Part shown: positions 26,077-34,769 of the stretch, one piece after another | Position numbering within the stretch: position 1 is the first letter of the stretch | Layout: each line of letters starts with the position of its first letter | DNA from: Neobacillus mesonae | Lineage (GTDB): Bacteria; Bacillota; Bacilli; Paenibacillales; Paenibacillaceae | NCBI GenBank assembly: GCA_023715865.1 | Contig: JAMBOW010000008.1 | Location: 1-64,000, forward strand | DNA: 64,000 nt | Direction: 5' to 3' | The notes under the pieces: generated by a model | Seen by the model: the letters and a program-made list of their open reading frames with translations, nothing else | What the model was told of the DNA's origin: nothing | Databases searched by the model: none | Program-made: the position numbers and the translations under genes

Positions 26077-26355
26077 TTAAAGCCGAGGAATGCCTGCACT
26101 GCTGGACTCACCCGAACGAACGAGTCTTTTTGTAATTTCGCCGCCGATGGAGCCGTTTTCTCGGGAAGTTAAATGGCCCCAGCCTGAGGTATAAGAATGT
26201 CCTCCTACAGACCCAAGTTCATCTCCAAATTCCGTATCAGCTCCAGCTCCAGCATGTCCCCCTGGGTATATGCCAAACTCCGCTGCAATCTCATATTTCA
26301 TTTGCTCCAGCATCTGACGGCTTTCCGGTACCAATTTCCGATTGCTTCTTGCCAT
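26077..26355 (-). CDS. Alpha/beta-type small acid-soluble spore protein with an insert
   Basis: 92-residue SASP, a DNA-binding spore protein made in the forespore. The start is ATG 26355 ([12 protein letters not shown]) behind AGGAGGTG; the longer frame upstream has no ribosome site. The two conserved helices are present: [14 protein letters not shown], including the germination-protease site between E and FG, and [17 protein letters not shown]. They are separated by a Gly-rich insert of roughly 25 residues ([18 protein letters not shown] then [11 protein letters not shown]), where most family members have a short linker. Expression is expected from sigma-G, but I could not identify a convincing promoter. 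Confidence 0.9.
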   Translation of the reverse strand: MARSNRKLVPESRQMLEQMKYEIAAEFGIYPGGHAGAGADTEFGDELGSVGGHSYTSGWGHLTSRENGSIGGEITKRLVRSGESSSAGIPRL

Positions 26356-26463
26356 AGTGTTGTGCACCTCCTGGTTGTGTTCTTGCAAGGATATTGTGTG
26401 CATACTGGCACCATTGTAGACTGGCGAATGATTGTTACTTATGGTAAATTGCCACTTAATAAG

Positions 26464-26501
26464 AAAAAACGTCCCGCTCCATATAATATGAAGCGAAACG
26501 T
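26464..26501 (-). terminator. Intrinsic terminator after the 168-residue exoprotein gene
   Basis: Imperfect stem pairing ACGT and CGCTTCAT with GGAGCG and ACGT, with U6 on the minus strand (26464-26469). About 70 nt past the stop at 26570. Confidence 0.75.
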
Positions 26502-26569
26502 CGCATACTAGAAATAAGAAGATTTAAACTTATCACCTTATTTTGTAATATCTATTAAGACTACAAGCG

Positions 26570-27076
26570 CTATTGAACCGAGAAAATATTGTAATTACCG
26601 CGAACCATAACGGTTAGATTATATTTATTACCCTGCGCAACTTCAATACCTCTGCTTTCACGCGGGAAGGACAATAGATGGTTATTCGTGATAGCTGCTC
26701 CATTCGCCAAGTCTTGTCCAGCCGTGAGATCCGCTACACCATTCGCATCTGCAGAATAGACAACGGCTTTACCGCTTCGTACGATAAACTCGGTGCCGGC
26801 GCCAGCTACAAGACGTTGTCCTGGTTTAACGACAACAATCTTAAGTTCATCGCTCGCAGATGGAGTAGATGGCTCTGTCGGAGTCGTGCTTCCGCCTCCG
26901 CCGATTGCTTTTTGAATCGCTTGATCTACATAGCTCTTCGTAACGACAGGGTCATCTGCTGTTCCCGGCTGAGAAGTCACGGATGCACCGTCCGCTGTAA
27001 TATTCATGACAGAACCAATCCAAATGCCGCCGCCAATGGCAACAGCAGCCATACCAATCTTAAATATGCCTTTCAT
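26570..27076 (-). CDS. Uncharacterised secreted protein
   Basis: 168-residue exported protein I cannot name. The N-terminal signal is FKIGMAAVAIGGGIWIGSVM. A segment with PVVTKSYVDQAIQKAI follows, then a Gly/Thr/Ser/Pro linker (IGGGGSTTPTEPSTPSA) and a C-terminal beta-rich domain of ~90 residues (LKIVVVKPGQRLVAGAGTEF, SGKAVVYSADANGVADL, NNHLLSFPRESRGIEV, YNLTVMVRGNYNIF). No SLH, catalytic or lipobox motif is visible. ATG 27076 follows AGAGGAGG. It is 73 nt downstream of the large modular exoprotein gene with no terminator between, so the two are probably co-transcribed and may act together at the cell surface. Confidence 0.75.
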   Translation of the reverse strand: MKGIFKIGMAAVAIGGGIWIGSVMNITADGASVTSQPGTADDPVVTKSYVDQAIQKAIGGGGSTTPTEPSTPSASDELKIVVVKPGQRLVAGAGTEFIVRSGKAVVYSADANGVADLTAGQDLANGAAITNNHLLSFPRESRGIEVAQGNKYNLTVMVRGNYNIFSVQ

Positions 27077-27149
27077 GATGTTCCTCCTCTATATCTTTCA
27101 TCCCATACTTCTCATGATAGAGTGTATTTGGCTTACAGACAAGCAGAAG

Positions 27150-29960
27150 TTACCAAGTAGACTCATCTTCCGGAAGTTCAGTAGGTAGACGGTTAGGATT
27201 ATAATACATGGACTGGCCTGCAATCTTTAATCTCTCACCCTGGAACTCGTCATAGATGGAGACTTGATAGGTTCCGGCTCTACGGTCTTCAAATATTCGA
27301 TCATCTATGGACCAGGAGAGAAGCTGGTTGGTTCCTAGCTTGATATCAGTCCCCGGTACAAGCTCTTTCGCGAAGGCTCTACCTGTGGAGTCCGTGATCT
27401 CGACAATGAACTTATGCTCGTTCTCAGGAAGACTATACTCGTTATTCTGACTGAGAGAGTAATACCATTCAATAAATACATTGGATCCACCAGATAAGTA
27501 GGCATCAAAGGTATGAGTCTGTACCACGTATGGGAATAGCTCAAGGCTCTGAATGGTCGTCGGTGAAGTTACTTGCTGAGGGCTAATTTCAAGCGAAGCC
27601 GCATTAACAAAGCCGGTAGACTCCTCTTTGACCGGTGTCAGCTTATCCTCAGTAACTCCCTCTCCTACAATGAGACGCATATCCGACACCGTCACCCGCT
27701 TAGGGATTTTTGTCCACATCGTAACAATACTCTTATCCTCGGGTCCAGCAGGATAATCGATCTGTTTTACGTTTGCTTTAAAATAGAGTCCGCTAGAAGA
27801 CTCGTAATATCCGCTCAGCTGAGAGAGAGCGGTTTGACGATCCTCCAAATTAGTCATTTCAAGCTCCGTATAGACGAGATCCGTCGTTGCTCCTGGATAA
27901 ACGATCGACTTTCTTGTCTTGATCTCGGCTTTTTTCCCGAGTGTTGTTAAGTTATATGCTTCATCATTTTCAATCTCAGGTATGTCTGGAATGGCCCCGA
28001 TGTTCGTCATCTTGATCCATTCAAATGTCTCTTCTCCTACTTTCTCTTCCAAGGCTACCTGCAGCTGGGCTATATCCAGTGAATTCGGTACTTTAGTAAG
28101 CAAATACATATCAATGGAATCACCTGGACCAATCAAGGAGGCAGCCTGGCTCTTAATCAGCTTCGTACTGCTCAGATCTTTTGCCGAATCGATCGTGAAG
28201 GCTCCTTGCAGTTCAGGAAGACGAAGAGTCTTTACTGAGGAATTTTTAATCGTAAGCTTCGCGGACAATATATCCCCGTCCGTCCATGGCAGGCGCTGGA
28301 TTGAGGACCAAGTCACCCCATAGGTTCCGCTTTCGTTCTTCACTTGTATTTCTTTACCTAAGGTATTTTGAAGCGAATCCGGTCTCGGGAGAATATACAC
28401 CCCAGCAGGGTAGCTGTATGCAGGTGCTTTGCTCTCTGGATCCTCCGATTTCGGTGTGTTCATAATGAGCTTTAATGCACCTTGTGCTACAGAATATGAC
28501 ACAGAGATATCCAGTTTAATTGTCTTCTCTTCCCCTGGCTTAAGTGAAGCATTCTCCAGTGTCTTCGTCGTTATTGGATAGGAGTTACCATTTCCACTCT
28601 TAAGCACAAAATCGTATTTCGGGATGGTCATGGTCTCTTTACTGGTGTTCTTGAATTTAAAACGAATAGATAAATCATTGTTATCGTAGCTTTGGTTCAC
28701 TGTTGCACCTTCAAGCGTCGTTTCCAGCTTCAGATTGCCTACTGCCACTTCTCTTGGTTTGAAAGGCTGAGTTGCTACAGTTTGCGTAGTGCTTGGTTTA
28801 GGCAGTTGTAAAGTCGCGAGCGGTAGTACAGTTTTTGCTTCTCCCTCTTCCTCAACGACAATTAACTCCGCACCATCTAATTTGATAGATTTAGGGATAC
28901 TGGAGAGCAGTTTCAATGTCTTGTTGTCCTGGGGCTGAAGACTCAAAGCAGCTTCTTCCGAATCTAGTAGCAATGGATAGTTGCTTCCTCCGGCGGTGCG
29001 TAATATCCATTTAGCCGTCGGGTTCTCCAGCAGCTTGTACCCAGTATTGTGTAAATTCACGCTTACTTCGGCATAATTGTAGTCTGTTCCGGCATGAAGC
29101 TCGAACTTTGAAATCTTAATCTTGATCGGTGTATCGTTTAGACGGATTGTTTTAGATTTATTCACGGGTGTAGATAAAGTATATGAAGCAGGAACATTAA
29201 ACTGTCCTAAATGACTTTCATAATTAGGCTTGCTGAAATCCCATTTAACGATTTGGAACAGCAAATCGCTCACATTAACACTTTTTCCTACTTTAACGAT
29301 GTAGGTAACAGCCAATGACGAGCCTGCGGCCACACTTTTCTTCTCCTGATCTCTTGCGATCAGGTTAGGGGAGTACAGTGTCCCGCCTTTTGTTTTCACT
29401 TTGGTCCAGTAGTCGATAAGCATTAAGCTCTTGCTGTCATTGTTTTGATACGTCAGGGTGTAGGTGATGGTCTTGCCATCTTCTTGGGTGAGTACATTGA
29501 GGTCGGTTAGTTTGACGGTGCTCTTAGAGGTTAACTTTATGGATTTGAGGTTATTAAGTGTATGTATCTGTTTGTCAGCTTTTGTCGATGACGTATTTGT
29601 TCCTTTACTTGTTGAGGATTTCTTGGTTGAAGATGATGACGCAGTAGTGTTATTGGATGATGCACCAATTAAATGGAGATCAAAGTTTGGGTTCACTAAG
29701 TTTGTTCCGAACAGGCTAGTTCTAATCGGTCGACCAGTATGTATCAGATTCGATGGAGTTAATATTGATATGTCTAGAGAACCTGAAGTCTGCGATGCTA
29801 TTGGGAATATTGTTGATTGGCTTTGCTCTAATTGAATATCTTGATTTACAGTTGATGAGCTTACATTATCTGAATCGGCACCTACGGTAGTACCTTGTCC
29901 GATGATGAGTACAGCAGCAGTAATCCATAGCAATGCTTTTTCGTGATGTTTGTGATCCAC
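27150..29960 (-). CDS. Uncharacterised modular exoprotein (936 residues)
   Basis: Large exported protein without SLH domains; I do not recognise a named family. GTG 29960 (VDHKHHEKALLWITAAVL) is the likely start because GGAGG lies 7 nt before it; an ATG two codons upstream abuts the SD. A signal peptide is followed by a Ser/Thr/Asn-rich low-complexity stretch (~95-135: NTTASSSSTKKSSTSKGTN). About five related beta-sandwich modules of ~110-130 residues follow (~140-260, 280-400, 410-530, 550-660, 675-790). Each has a motif like YTLTYQNNDSKSLMLIDYW or IRFKFKNTSKETMTIPKYDF, then a GNGNSYPI-type turn. A C-terminal domain (815-936) ends acidic. It is flanked by S-layer genes, so a surface structural role is a reasonable inference. 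Confidence 0.75.
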   Translation of the reverse strand: MDHKHHEKALLWITAAVLIIGQGTTVGADSDNVSSSTVNQDIQLEQSQSTIFPIASQTSGSLDISILTPSNLIHTGRPIRTSLFGTNLVNPNFDLHLIGASSNNTTASSSSTKKSSTSKGTNTSSTKADKQIHTLNNLKSIKLTSKSTVKLTDLNVLTQEDGKTITYTLTYQNNDSKSLMLIDYWTKVKTKGGTLYSPNLIARDQEKKSVAAGSSLAVTYIVKVGKSVNVSDLLFQIVKWDFSKPNYESHLGQFNVPASYTLSTPVNKSKTIRLNDTPIKIKISKFELHAGTDYNYAEVSVNLHNTGYKLLENPTAKWILRTAGGSNYPLLLDSEEAALSLQPQDNKTLKLLSSIPKSIKLDGAELIVVEEEGEAKTVLPLATLQLPKPSTTQTVATQPFKPREVAVGNLKLETTLEGATVNQSYDNNDLSIRFKFKNTSKETMTIPKYDFVLKSGNGNSYPITTKTLENASLKPGEEKTIKLDISVSYSVAQGALKLIMNTPKSEDPESKAPAYSYPAGVYILPRPDSLQNTLGKEIQVKNESGTYGVTWSSIQRLPWTDGDILSAKLTIKNSSVKTLRLPELQGAFTIDSAKDLSSTKLIKSQAASLIGPGDSIDMYLLTKVPNSLDIAQLQVALEEKVGEETFEWIKMTNIGAIPDIPEIENDEAYNLTTLGKKAEIKTRKSIVYPGATTDLVYTELEMTNLEDRQTALSQLSGYYESSSGLYFKANVKQIDYPAGPEDKSIVTMWTKIPKRVTVSDMRLIVGEGVTEDKLTPVKEESTGFVNAASLEISPQQVTSPTTIQSLELFPYVVQTHTFDAYLSGGSNVFIEWYYSLSQNNEYSLPENEHKFIVEITDSTGRAFAKELVPGTDIKLGTNQLLSWSIDDRIFEDRRAGTYQVSIYDEFQGERLKIAGQSMYYNPNRLPTELPEDESTW

Positions 29961-30052
29961 GTCCATACCTCCATTTAATTCCTTTTTTTAAAGATACTAT
30001 ATAGACGCCAAAAACTAGTGTTTTGTTACTTATTATTCAACAATTATTTATT

Positions 30053-30080
30053 AAAAAAGCCCGCCAGATTGGCGGGCTTT
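30053..30080 (-). terminator. Intrinsic terminator after the S-layer gene
   Basis: 11-bp perfect stem AAAGCCCGCCA/TGGCGGGCTTT (3-nt loop) with a U6 run on the minus strand. 22 nt past the S-layer stop. Confidence 0.92.
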
Positions 30081-30101
30081 CTTTCCATTAATTTATTGAA
30101 A

Positions 30102-33100
30102 TTACTCAGCTACTGCAACACCGTAAGCTTTAATAGTACGGTCAGACTCAGATTGGTCTGCTTTAGTAACAGTAACCCAGATATCTCCACCAGCTTCATT
30201 CAGCTCAAGAGAAACTGTTGCAACTGTTTCACCTTCTGCTACAATTTCTGTTCCTGCAACTGTTGTTCCAGTAGAGCTAGTATACACGTTTACAGTGTCT
30301 CCTGCTTCAAGCCCAGATACCGCTACAGTATCAGCACCACCAGTAACGTTAGTTACTGTAATAGCAGAAGCCGCTGGAGCTGCAGTCTTAACTACCTCAG
30401 CAAGGTAAGCTTTTTCAGTAACTGCTGATTCAGCTTTACCTGGTTTAGTTACAGTCACATATACACTACCAGCTCCAGTACCAAGTTGATTAATTGTTAC
30501 TGTTGCAGCTGTTTGACCTTCAGCTACAGTTGCAGTACCAAGAACTTGAGCTTTAGAAGCAGTATTGTAAACTTTTACTACATCTCCAGCAGCCAATCCA
30601 GTTACTCCAACTGTATCATTGCTGTTGTAGTTATTAGTTACTGTAATAGCACTAGCTGCAATAACATCGCTTGGAGTTCTTACGATAGCTACGCTGCCAG
30701 AAACTGTATCGGAGTCACGAGTATCAAATGCTTCAACTTTAAGGTCGTTCTTAGCCTTACCATCCGTACCTACTGCAGAAGCATCAACGAAGTTACCATT
30801 ATCGTTCTTGAATACTACGTTAATTCCTCCAACATAGGATACATCAGAGAAATCAAGAACAATTTCATCTGCACCGTTTGCAGAAGTAAGTGCATCAACG
30901 TTTTTCACTTCATAATTTTCACTAGCGCTACCATATCCAATAGTAGATCCATCTGCTTTGTACACTGTGAAGTTACCGCCAAAGTTTGCAGTGTTTTTAG
31001 CTTTGATAGCTTCATCAAAGTTAATGGTAAGTGTACGTGCAGTGCTGTCGAAGCTAATGTCTGTTCCGAGGTTTATTTTACCTGCATCAGTTTTTGCTAC
31101 AGAAGGAGCAATTGTATCCAAGATAGTAGCACTGGTTCCTGTCAATGAATCATTAACAAGATTCTTAGCTGCAGACGCAGTAAAGTTCAAGGAAGCAGTT
31201 GGATTTGCAGGAAGCTTACCGCTCAATGTCAATTTAACAACAGTGTTGTCATTTGAATCAACAACAGCGTTAGTAACTGTAAGACCAGTAGAAATTGAGA
31301 AGCCGTCCTTGTTCACAGTAGAAACTGGTTGATTGAATTTAACTGATACTGTGTCTTTTGCAGTAGCATTAGCACGTGTAACTTGGAAGTTAGAAACAAT
31401 CGGATTAGATTCTGTTCCGTAAGTTACAGAGTAGTTATTAAGGTAGATACCTGCTTCACTCTTAACACCTTGAATAGTGATTTCGTTAACAGTTACTACG
31501 TTGTTAGGCAAAGTGATAATTACACCTTTGTTACCATTTACCGGAGTAATGTTAGTACCTGCAGGCAATTTACCAGTAACTGGTGTGCTGCTTGTTGTTC
31601 TTACATATTTAACAAAATAGTTATCTGCATCAAGGATAGATGCCGTTGTAGTAGTATCCATCGCTTTGTCATAAGTTACATAATATACGTTTCCGCTACC
31701 TGTTACAGATAATACACCAGGAGCTGCTGCATCTTTAGCCTCTAAAGTAACTGTGTGAGGCAGCATAGTGTTTCTCAAAGTAGTTGTATCTTGAAGTCCG
31801 GACAATTCTAAAGTGTAGTTACCTGCATCAATTGCCTCAGAGAAAACAAGTGTGAATTCTTTAGTTGCACCAGAAGCACCACCAAGAATAGAAACACCGT
31901 AGTCAGTTACAACTTTACCATCTTTATCTTTCAATACAACATTTGTAGTTTTGAAAGTAGACAGATCTACTGGTTTAGTGAAAGTAAATTTCACTCTGTC
32001 ATAAGAAGTGTCGTCAAAAATTGCACTCACTACTTCTGGACGTGTTTGATCAACCACAGGGTTAATAGATACTTTAGTATCAGCTGCAATCACATTACCG
32101 CTGTAGTCTACAATGTTTTGTACATAAAGATCAGTAACAACTGCAGGTAATTTATCACTACCACTAAATGTCAGTTTGAAAGTTTTGGAATCAATTCTTT
32201 CAACTGTGCTGTTAGCATAATGCTTAGTAGAACCGCTCACCCAGTAGTAGTTTCCACCTTTAATTGCTTCATTGTCTTTAACTTCTTCACTGAATACTAC
32301 AGTAGCACCTTCAAGAGTCACATCTTTAACTTCTGCAACTGTTGGAGCAGTTGTATCTTCAACAACTGTGAAGTCTTTAGTAGTTTCAATCAATTTGTAA
32401 GGTACATAATCAGACACTCTATCGTTGATTGTCAAAGTGTGGTTACCAACACTCATAGTGTTAAACACTTCAACAATAAGCTCACGAGTACCAGATCCAG
32501 AAATCACACCAGAGATTGCATTACCGTCCAATTTGAAAGTATCAGCAACTGTGCTAGTGCTTACAACTGGTTCAGAGAAAGTGATTTTAACTGCTTTATT
32601 TCCAAGTCCCGAAACGCTTACTACTTCAGGAAGAGCAGAATCAACTGGTTTGAACTCAATATCTTTTTGAGTTACAAGCTTAGTTGTATCGGAACCTTTC
32701 AAAGAGTTAACAGAAAGTTTGTAAATTTCTTGGTTTTCAAGGCTGTTAGTCAAAGTAAGAATTACAGACTTACCACCATCTTGAAGAGCTGCAGATTTAA
32801 CTGTTTGAGTATTACCTGCTTCGTCTTTTAGTGTGTAAGTTGCAACATTCTCAGCAGATGCCTTGTTAACATCTCCATCAAGAGTTACCAATACCTCTTT
32901 AAGGTTAGTTGCAGTAACGCTTTGAACCTTCGTAGCAGAAGTTACTACATAAGTAACTTTCTCAGTGAATTCTTTATCTTGGTAAGTAAATTTAACTTCA
33001 GTTTCTGTGTTAGCTACAAGAGCTTTATCCAAAGTTACTTTTACTGTTTCACCGTCAGTCATTTTGAATTCTACAACTTTACCAGCTTCGGATACAGTGT

Positions 33101-33689
33101 AGGATTCAACGGACAGGCTCAATTCTTGGTCAACTGCGTAAGCAGCGCCTACAAGAAGTGCGCGGTCAGCGTTAGCTTGGAAGTTAGCGTTAGCGGAAAC
33201 CAAACCAGCGTTGATTGCTGCTTGAACATAACCTTTAGCCCATTGTGTAGCAGAGTTGTTAGTTTCAGTTGGAACTTCAAGATCAAGGGCACGTACAAGT
33301 ACAGTTGCCATTTCTTGAACTGTTACAGGGTTAGAAGTTCCGAAGAGTTTCTTAGTGGAGTTAACACCTTCCATGATACCCGCAGCGTATACTGCTTCTA
33401 CATAAGGAGCAGCCCAGTGGTTTGCACCGTAGTTTTTATCTTTGAAAGAGTAAACACCAGTAACTGGTTTCAGACCCAGAGTCTTCGCAATTACTGTTGC
33501 GAACTCAGCGCGAGTCATTTGTCTGTCAAGGTGTGCTTGACCATCAGTGTATCCAGTGAAGATACCTTTATCTTTCAGATACTCGTATTGAGCATTTACA
33601 TCAGTAAGTCCAGATTGACCGAATGCTACAGAAGCAAACATGGAGAATGCCATTGCTGTAGACAAAGCCACGGATAAAATTTTCTTCAT
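30102..33689 (-). CDS. S-layer protein with N-terminal SLH domains
   Basis: About 1195-residue probable main S-layer protein. The start is ATG 33689 (MKKILSVALSTAMAFSMFAS, a clean signal peptide ending SVAFG) behind GGAGGAG; the longer frame adds 28 residues from the leader. Three SLH domains lie at ~30-195 (YEYLKDKGIFTGYTDG, TRAEFATVIAKTLG, HWAAPYVEAVYAAGIMEG, TVQEMATVLVRALDL, WAKGYVQAAINAG). About eight Ig-like Big_5-type modules follow (IKFTFSEPVVS-like: KITFSEPVVSTSTVADTF, VVFSEEVKDNEAI, VKFNQPVSTVNKDGF). The C-terminus has two tandem ~85-residue repeats starting SAITVTN. Codon use is restricted, as in highly expressed genes. A long leader precedes it and a strong terminator follows. It should assemble on pyruvylated wall polymer. 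Confidence 0.93.
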   Translation of the reverse strand: MKKILSVALSTAMAFSMFASVAFGQSGLTDVNAQYEYLKDKGIFTGYTDGQAHLDRQMTRAEFATVIAKTLGLKPVTGVYSFKDKNYGANHWAAPYVEAVYAAGIMEGVNSTKKLFGTSNPVTVQEMATVLVRALDLEVPTETNNSATQWAKGYVQAAINAGLVSANANFQANADRALLVGAAYAVDQELSLSVESYTVSEAGKVVEFKMTDGETVKVTLDKALVANTETEVKFTYQDKEFTEKVTYVVTSATKVQSVTATNLKEVLVTLDGDVNKASAENVATYTLKDEAGNTQTVKSAALQDGGKSVILTLTNSLENQEIYKLSVNSLKGSDTTKLVTQKDIEFKPVDSALPEVVSVSGLGNKAVKITFSEPVVSTSTVADTFKLDGNAISGVISGSGTRELIVEVFNTMSVGNHTLTINDRVSDYVPYKLIETTKDFTVVEDTTAPTVAEVKDVTLEGATVVFSEEVKDNEAIKGGNYYWVSGSTKHYANSTVERIDSKTFKLTFSGSDKLPAVVTDLYVQNIVDYSGNVIAADTKVSINPVVDQTRPEVVSAIFDDTSYDRVKFTFTKPVDLSTFKTTNVVLKDKDGKVVTDYGVSILGGASGATKEFTLVFSEAIDAGNYTLELSGLQDTTTLRNTMLPHTVTLEAKDAAAPGVLSVTGSGNVYYVTYDKAMDTTTTASILDADNYFVKYVRTTSSTPVTGKLPAGTNITPVNGNKGVIITLPNNVVTVNEITIQGVKSEAGIYLNNYSVTYGTESNPIVSNFQVTRANATAKDTVSVKFNQPVSTVNKDGFSISTGLTVTNAVVDSNDNTVVKLTLSGKLPANPTASLNFTASAAKNLVNDSLTGTSATILDTIAPSVAKTDAGKINLGTDISFDSTARTLTINFDEAIKAKNTANFGGNFTVYKADGSTIGYGSASENYEVKNVDALTSANGADEIVLDFSDVSYVGGINVVFKNDNGNFVDASAVGTDGKAKNDLKVEAFDTRDSDTVSGSVAIVRTPSDVIAASAITVTNNYNSNDTVGVTGLAAGDVVKVYNTASKAQVLGTATVAEGQTAATVTINQLGTGAGSVYVTVTKPGKAESAVTEKAYLAEVVKTAAPAASAITVTNVTGGADTVAVSGLEAGDTVNVYTSSTGTTVAGTEIVAEGETVATVSLELNEAGGDIWVTVTKADQSESDRTIKAYGVAVAE

Positions 33690-33905
33690 AACCTTTTTTT
33701 CTCCTCCTCGAGAGTTCATCACATGATTAATTTTTTTATGATTGCTAGTGTATGGGTTGCCCGTGTTACTCATTAGCCGTACACCCCCTTTCCAGAGTTA
33801 GAGCAGTAAATCCATATAAAATGATGTCTGTGATAATTCACAGAAACTAGTAAATATAAGCCAGGGTAAGAAAAAATAGAGTAGTTTCCTAATCCTACCT
33901 TCCGT

Positions 33906-33934
33906 ATTATACAATGTGGTTCGTAAGACGTAAA
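33906..33934 (-). promoter_or_regulatory. Putative sigma-A promoter of the S-layer gene
   Basis: Minus-strand TTTACG (33929-33934), 17-nt spacer, TATAAT (33906-33911, perfect). The implied leader is about 200 nt. Confidence 0.65.
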
Positions 33935-34237
33935 GAAAATTTTTCTAATAAATAGACAAATTTCCCCATCAATCTCACTTCTTGTTCCCCCATCGTTTCG
34001 GCTCTACATCTTAAACGCAGTAGTTTCAAAAAAGTTGCGATGTTTCGAAAAAAATTTTCCACTAATTTAAAAATAGTGGAATTGATGCTTCAATATACAA
34101 TATCGGTTCCAAATTATTCTTTGTGAAGAGCGCGGTAATCCCAAGTTATATGTAACCATAGTTTAAATTGAACTAAACCTGTTTTTGTGATGGAAACAAA
34201 AAATTATCCTTAAAGTTTTTAACTAACTTATAAAATC

Positions 34238-34268
34238 AAAAAAGACACCGAATTATTTCGGTGTCTTT
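34238..34268 (-). terminator. Intrinsic terminator after the 113-residue gene
   Basis: 12-bp perfect stem AAAGACACCGAA/TTCGGTGTCTTT with a 4-nt loop and a U run on the minus strand. 13 nt past the stop at 34282. Confidence 0.92.
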
Positions 34269-34281
34269 ACGTTCCTGCATA

Positions 34282-34623
34282 TTACTTAATCTTCATTGCC
34301 AGCTCGATAATCCGAGCGCGCAGTTTAGGATCCGTGTTCAAATTCTCATACATATCTTCGATCGGCTGCTTGTTATCACGGTATGTTTTCTCATGTTTAA
34401 TTGTAACATGGGACCAACTTATAAGTTCATTCTCAGCTGCAACCAAGTTATTATATGCATCATGGAATCCAGTCTTCATAACAAGACTTTCCATCACTTC
34501 TTGCGAGATCTCCTGAGTCTTACGTGTCTTCTCGATTTCCACTTCCAAAATAGCAGCTTGCTTCTCGAATTGTGTCTTTGCCTTCATGTAGCCAAGCTGA
34601 GCTTTCGAATAGATCGGTTTCAT
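34282..34623 (-). CDS. Uncharacterised small coiled-coil protein
   Basis: 113-residue cytosolic protein I do not recognise. There is no signal peptide or membrane segment. It is largely helical and charged, with coiled-coil-like heptads (YMKAKTQFEKQAAILEVEIE, EVMESLVMKTGFHDAYNNLV) and a basic C-terminus (KLRARIIELAMKIK). ATG 34623 lies behind GAAGGT. It is flanked by terminators on both sides, so it is monocistronic, located between two S-layer-type genes. A role linked to the S-layer is only positional inference. Confidence 0.7.
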   Translation of the reverse strand: MKPIYSKAQLGYMKAKTQFEKQAAILEVEIEKTRKTQEISQEVMESLVMKTGFHDAYNNLVAAENELISWSHVTIKHEKTYRDNKQPIEDMYENLNTDPKLRARIIELAMKIK

Positions 34624-34718
34624 CAGATACCTTCACCCTTTAGAAAAATGTGTATTTTACGTTATTGTATCTTATAATCTATTAAATTACAAAAACTAAT
34701 GTTTAAACCTTCCAATGG

Positions 34719-34761
34719 AAAAACCAGGAAATGCATGTAACAACAGCATTTCCTGGTTTTT
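34719..34761 (-). terminator. Intrinsic terminator after the 1296-residue SLH gene
   Basis: 16-bp perfect stem (34719-34734 with 34746-34761) whose outer pairs are A/T runs, giving U5 on the minus strand. It starts 8 nt past the stop at 34770. The same stem would also work on the plus strand. Confidence 0.9.
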
Positions 34762-34769
34762 CTAATCTA

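Larger units (their letters stand above)
33690..34281 (-). other. Long leader and intergenic region upstream of the S-layer gene
   Basis: About 590 nt with no gene. From the distal side it contains the terminator of the small gene at 34282 (34238-34268), ~300 nt of AT-rich sequence in which I see nothing definite, the S-layer promoter (33906-33934), and then a 5' untranslated region of roughly 200 nt. That leader includes a CTGTGA/TCACAG hairpin near 33828-33843. Long leaders are typical of stable S-layer mRNAs. Confidence 0.6.

Noticed and set aside
32922-33677. Long plus-strand frame opposite the S-layer gene (251 codons)
   Set aside because: Cys/Ser/Phe-rich antisense shadow of restricted codon use in a highly expressed gene.
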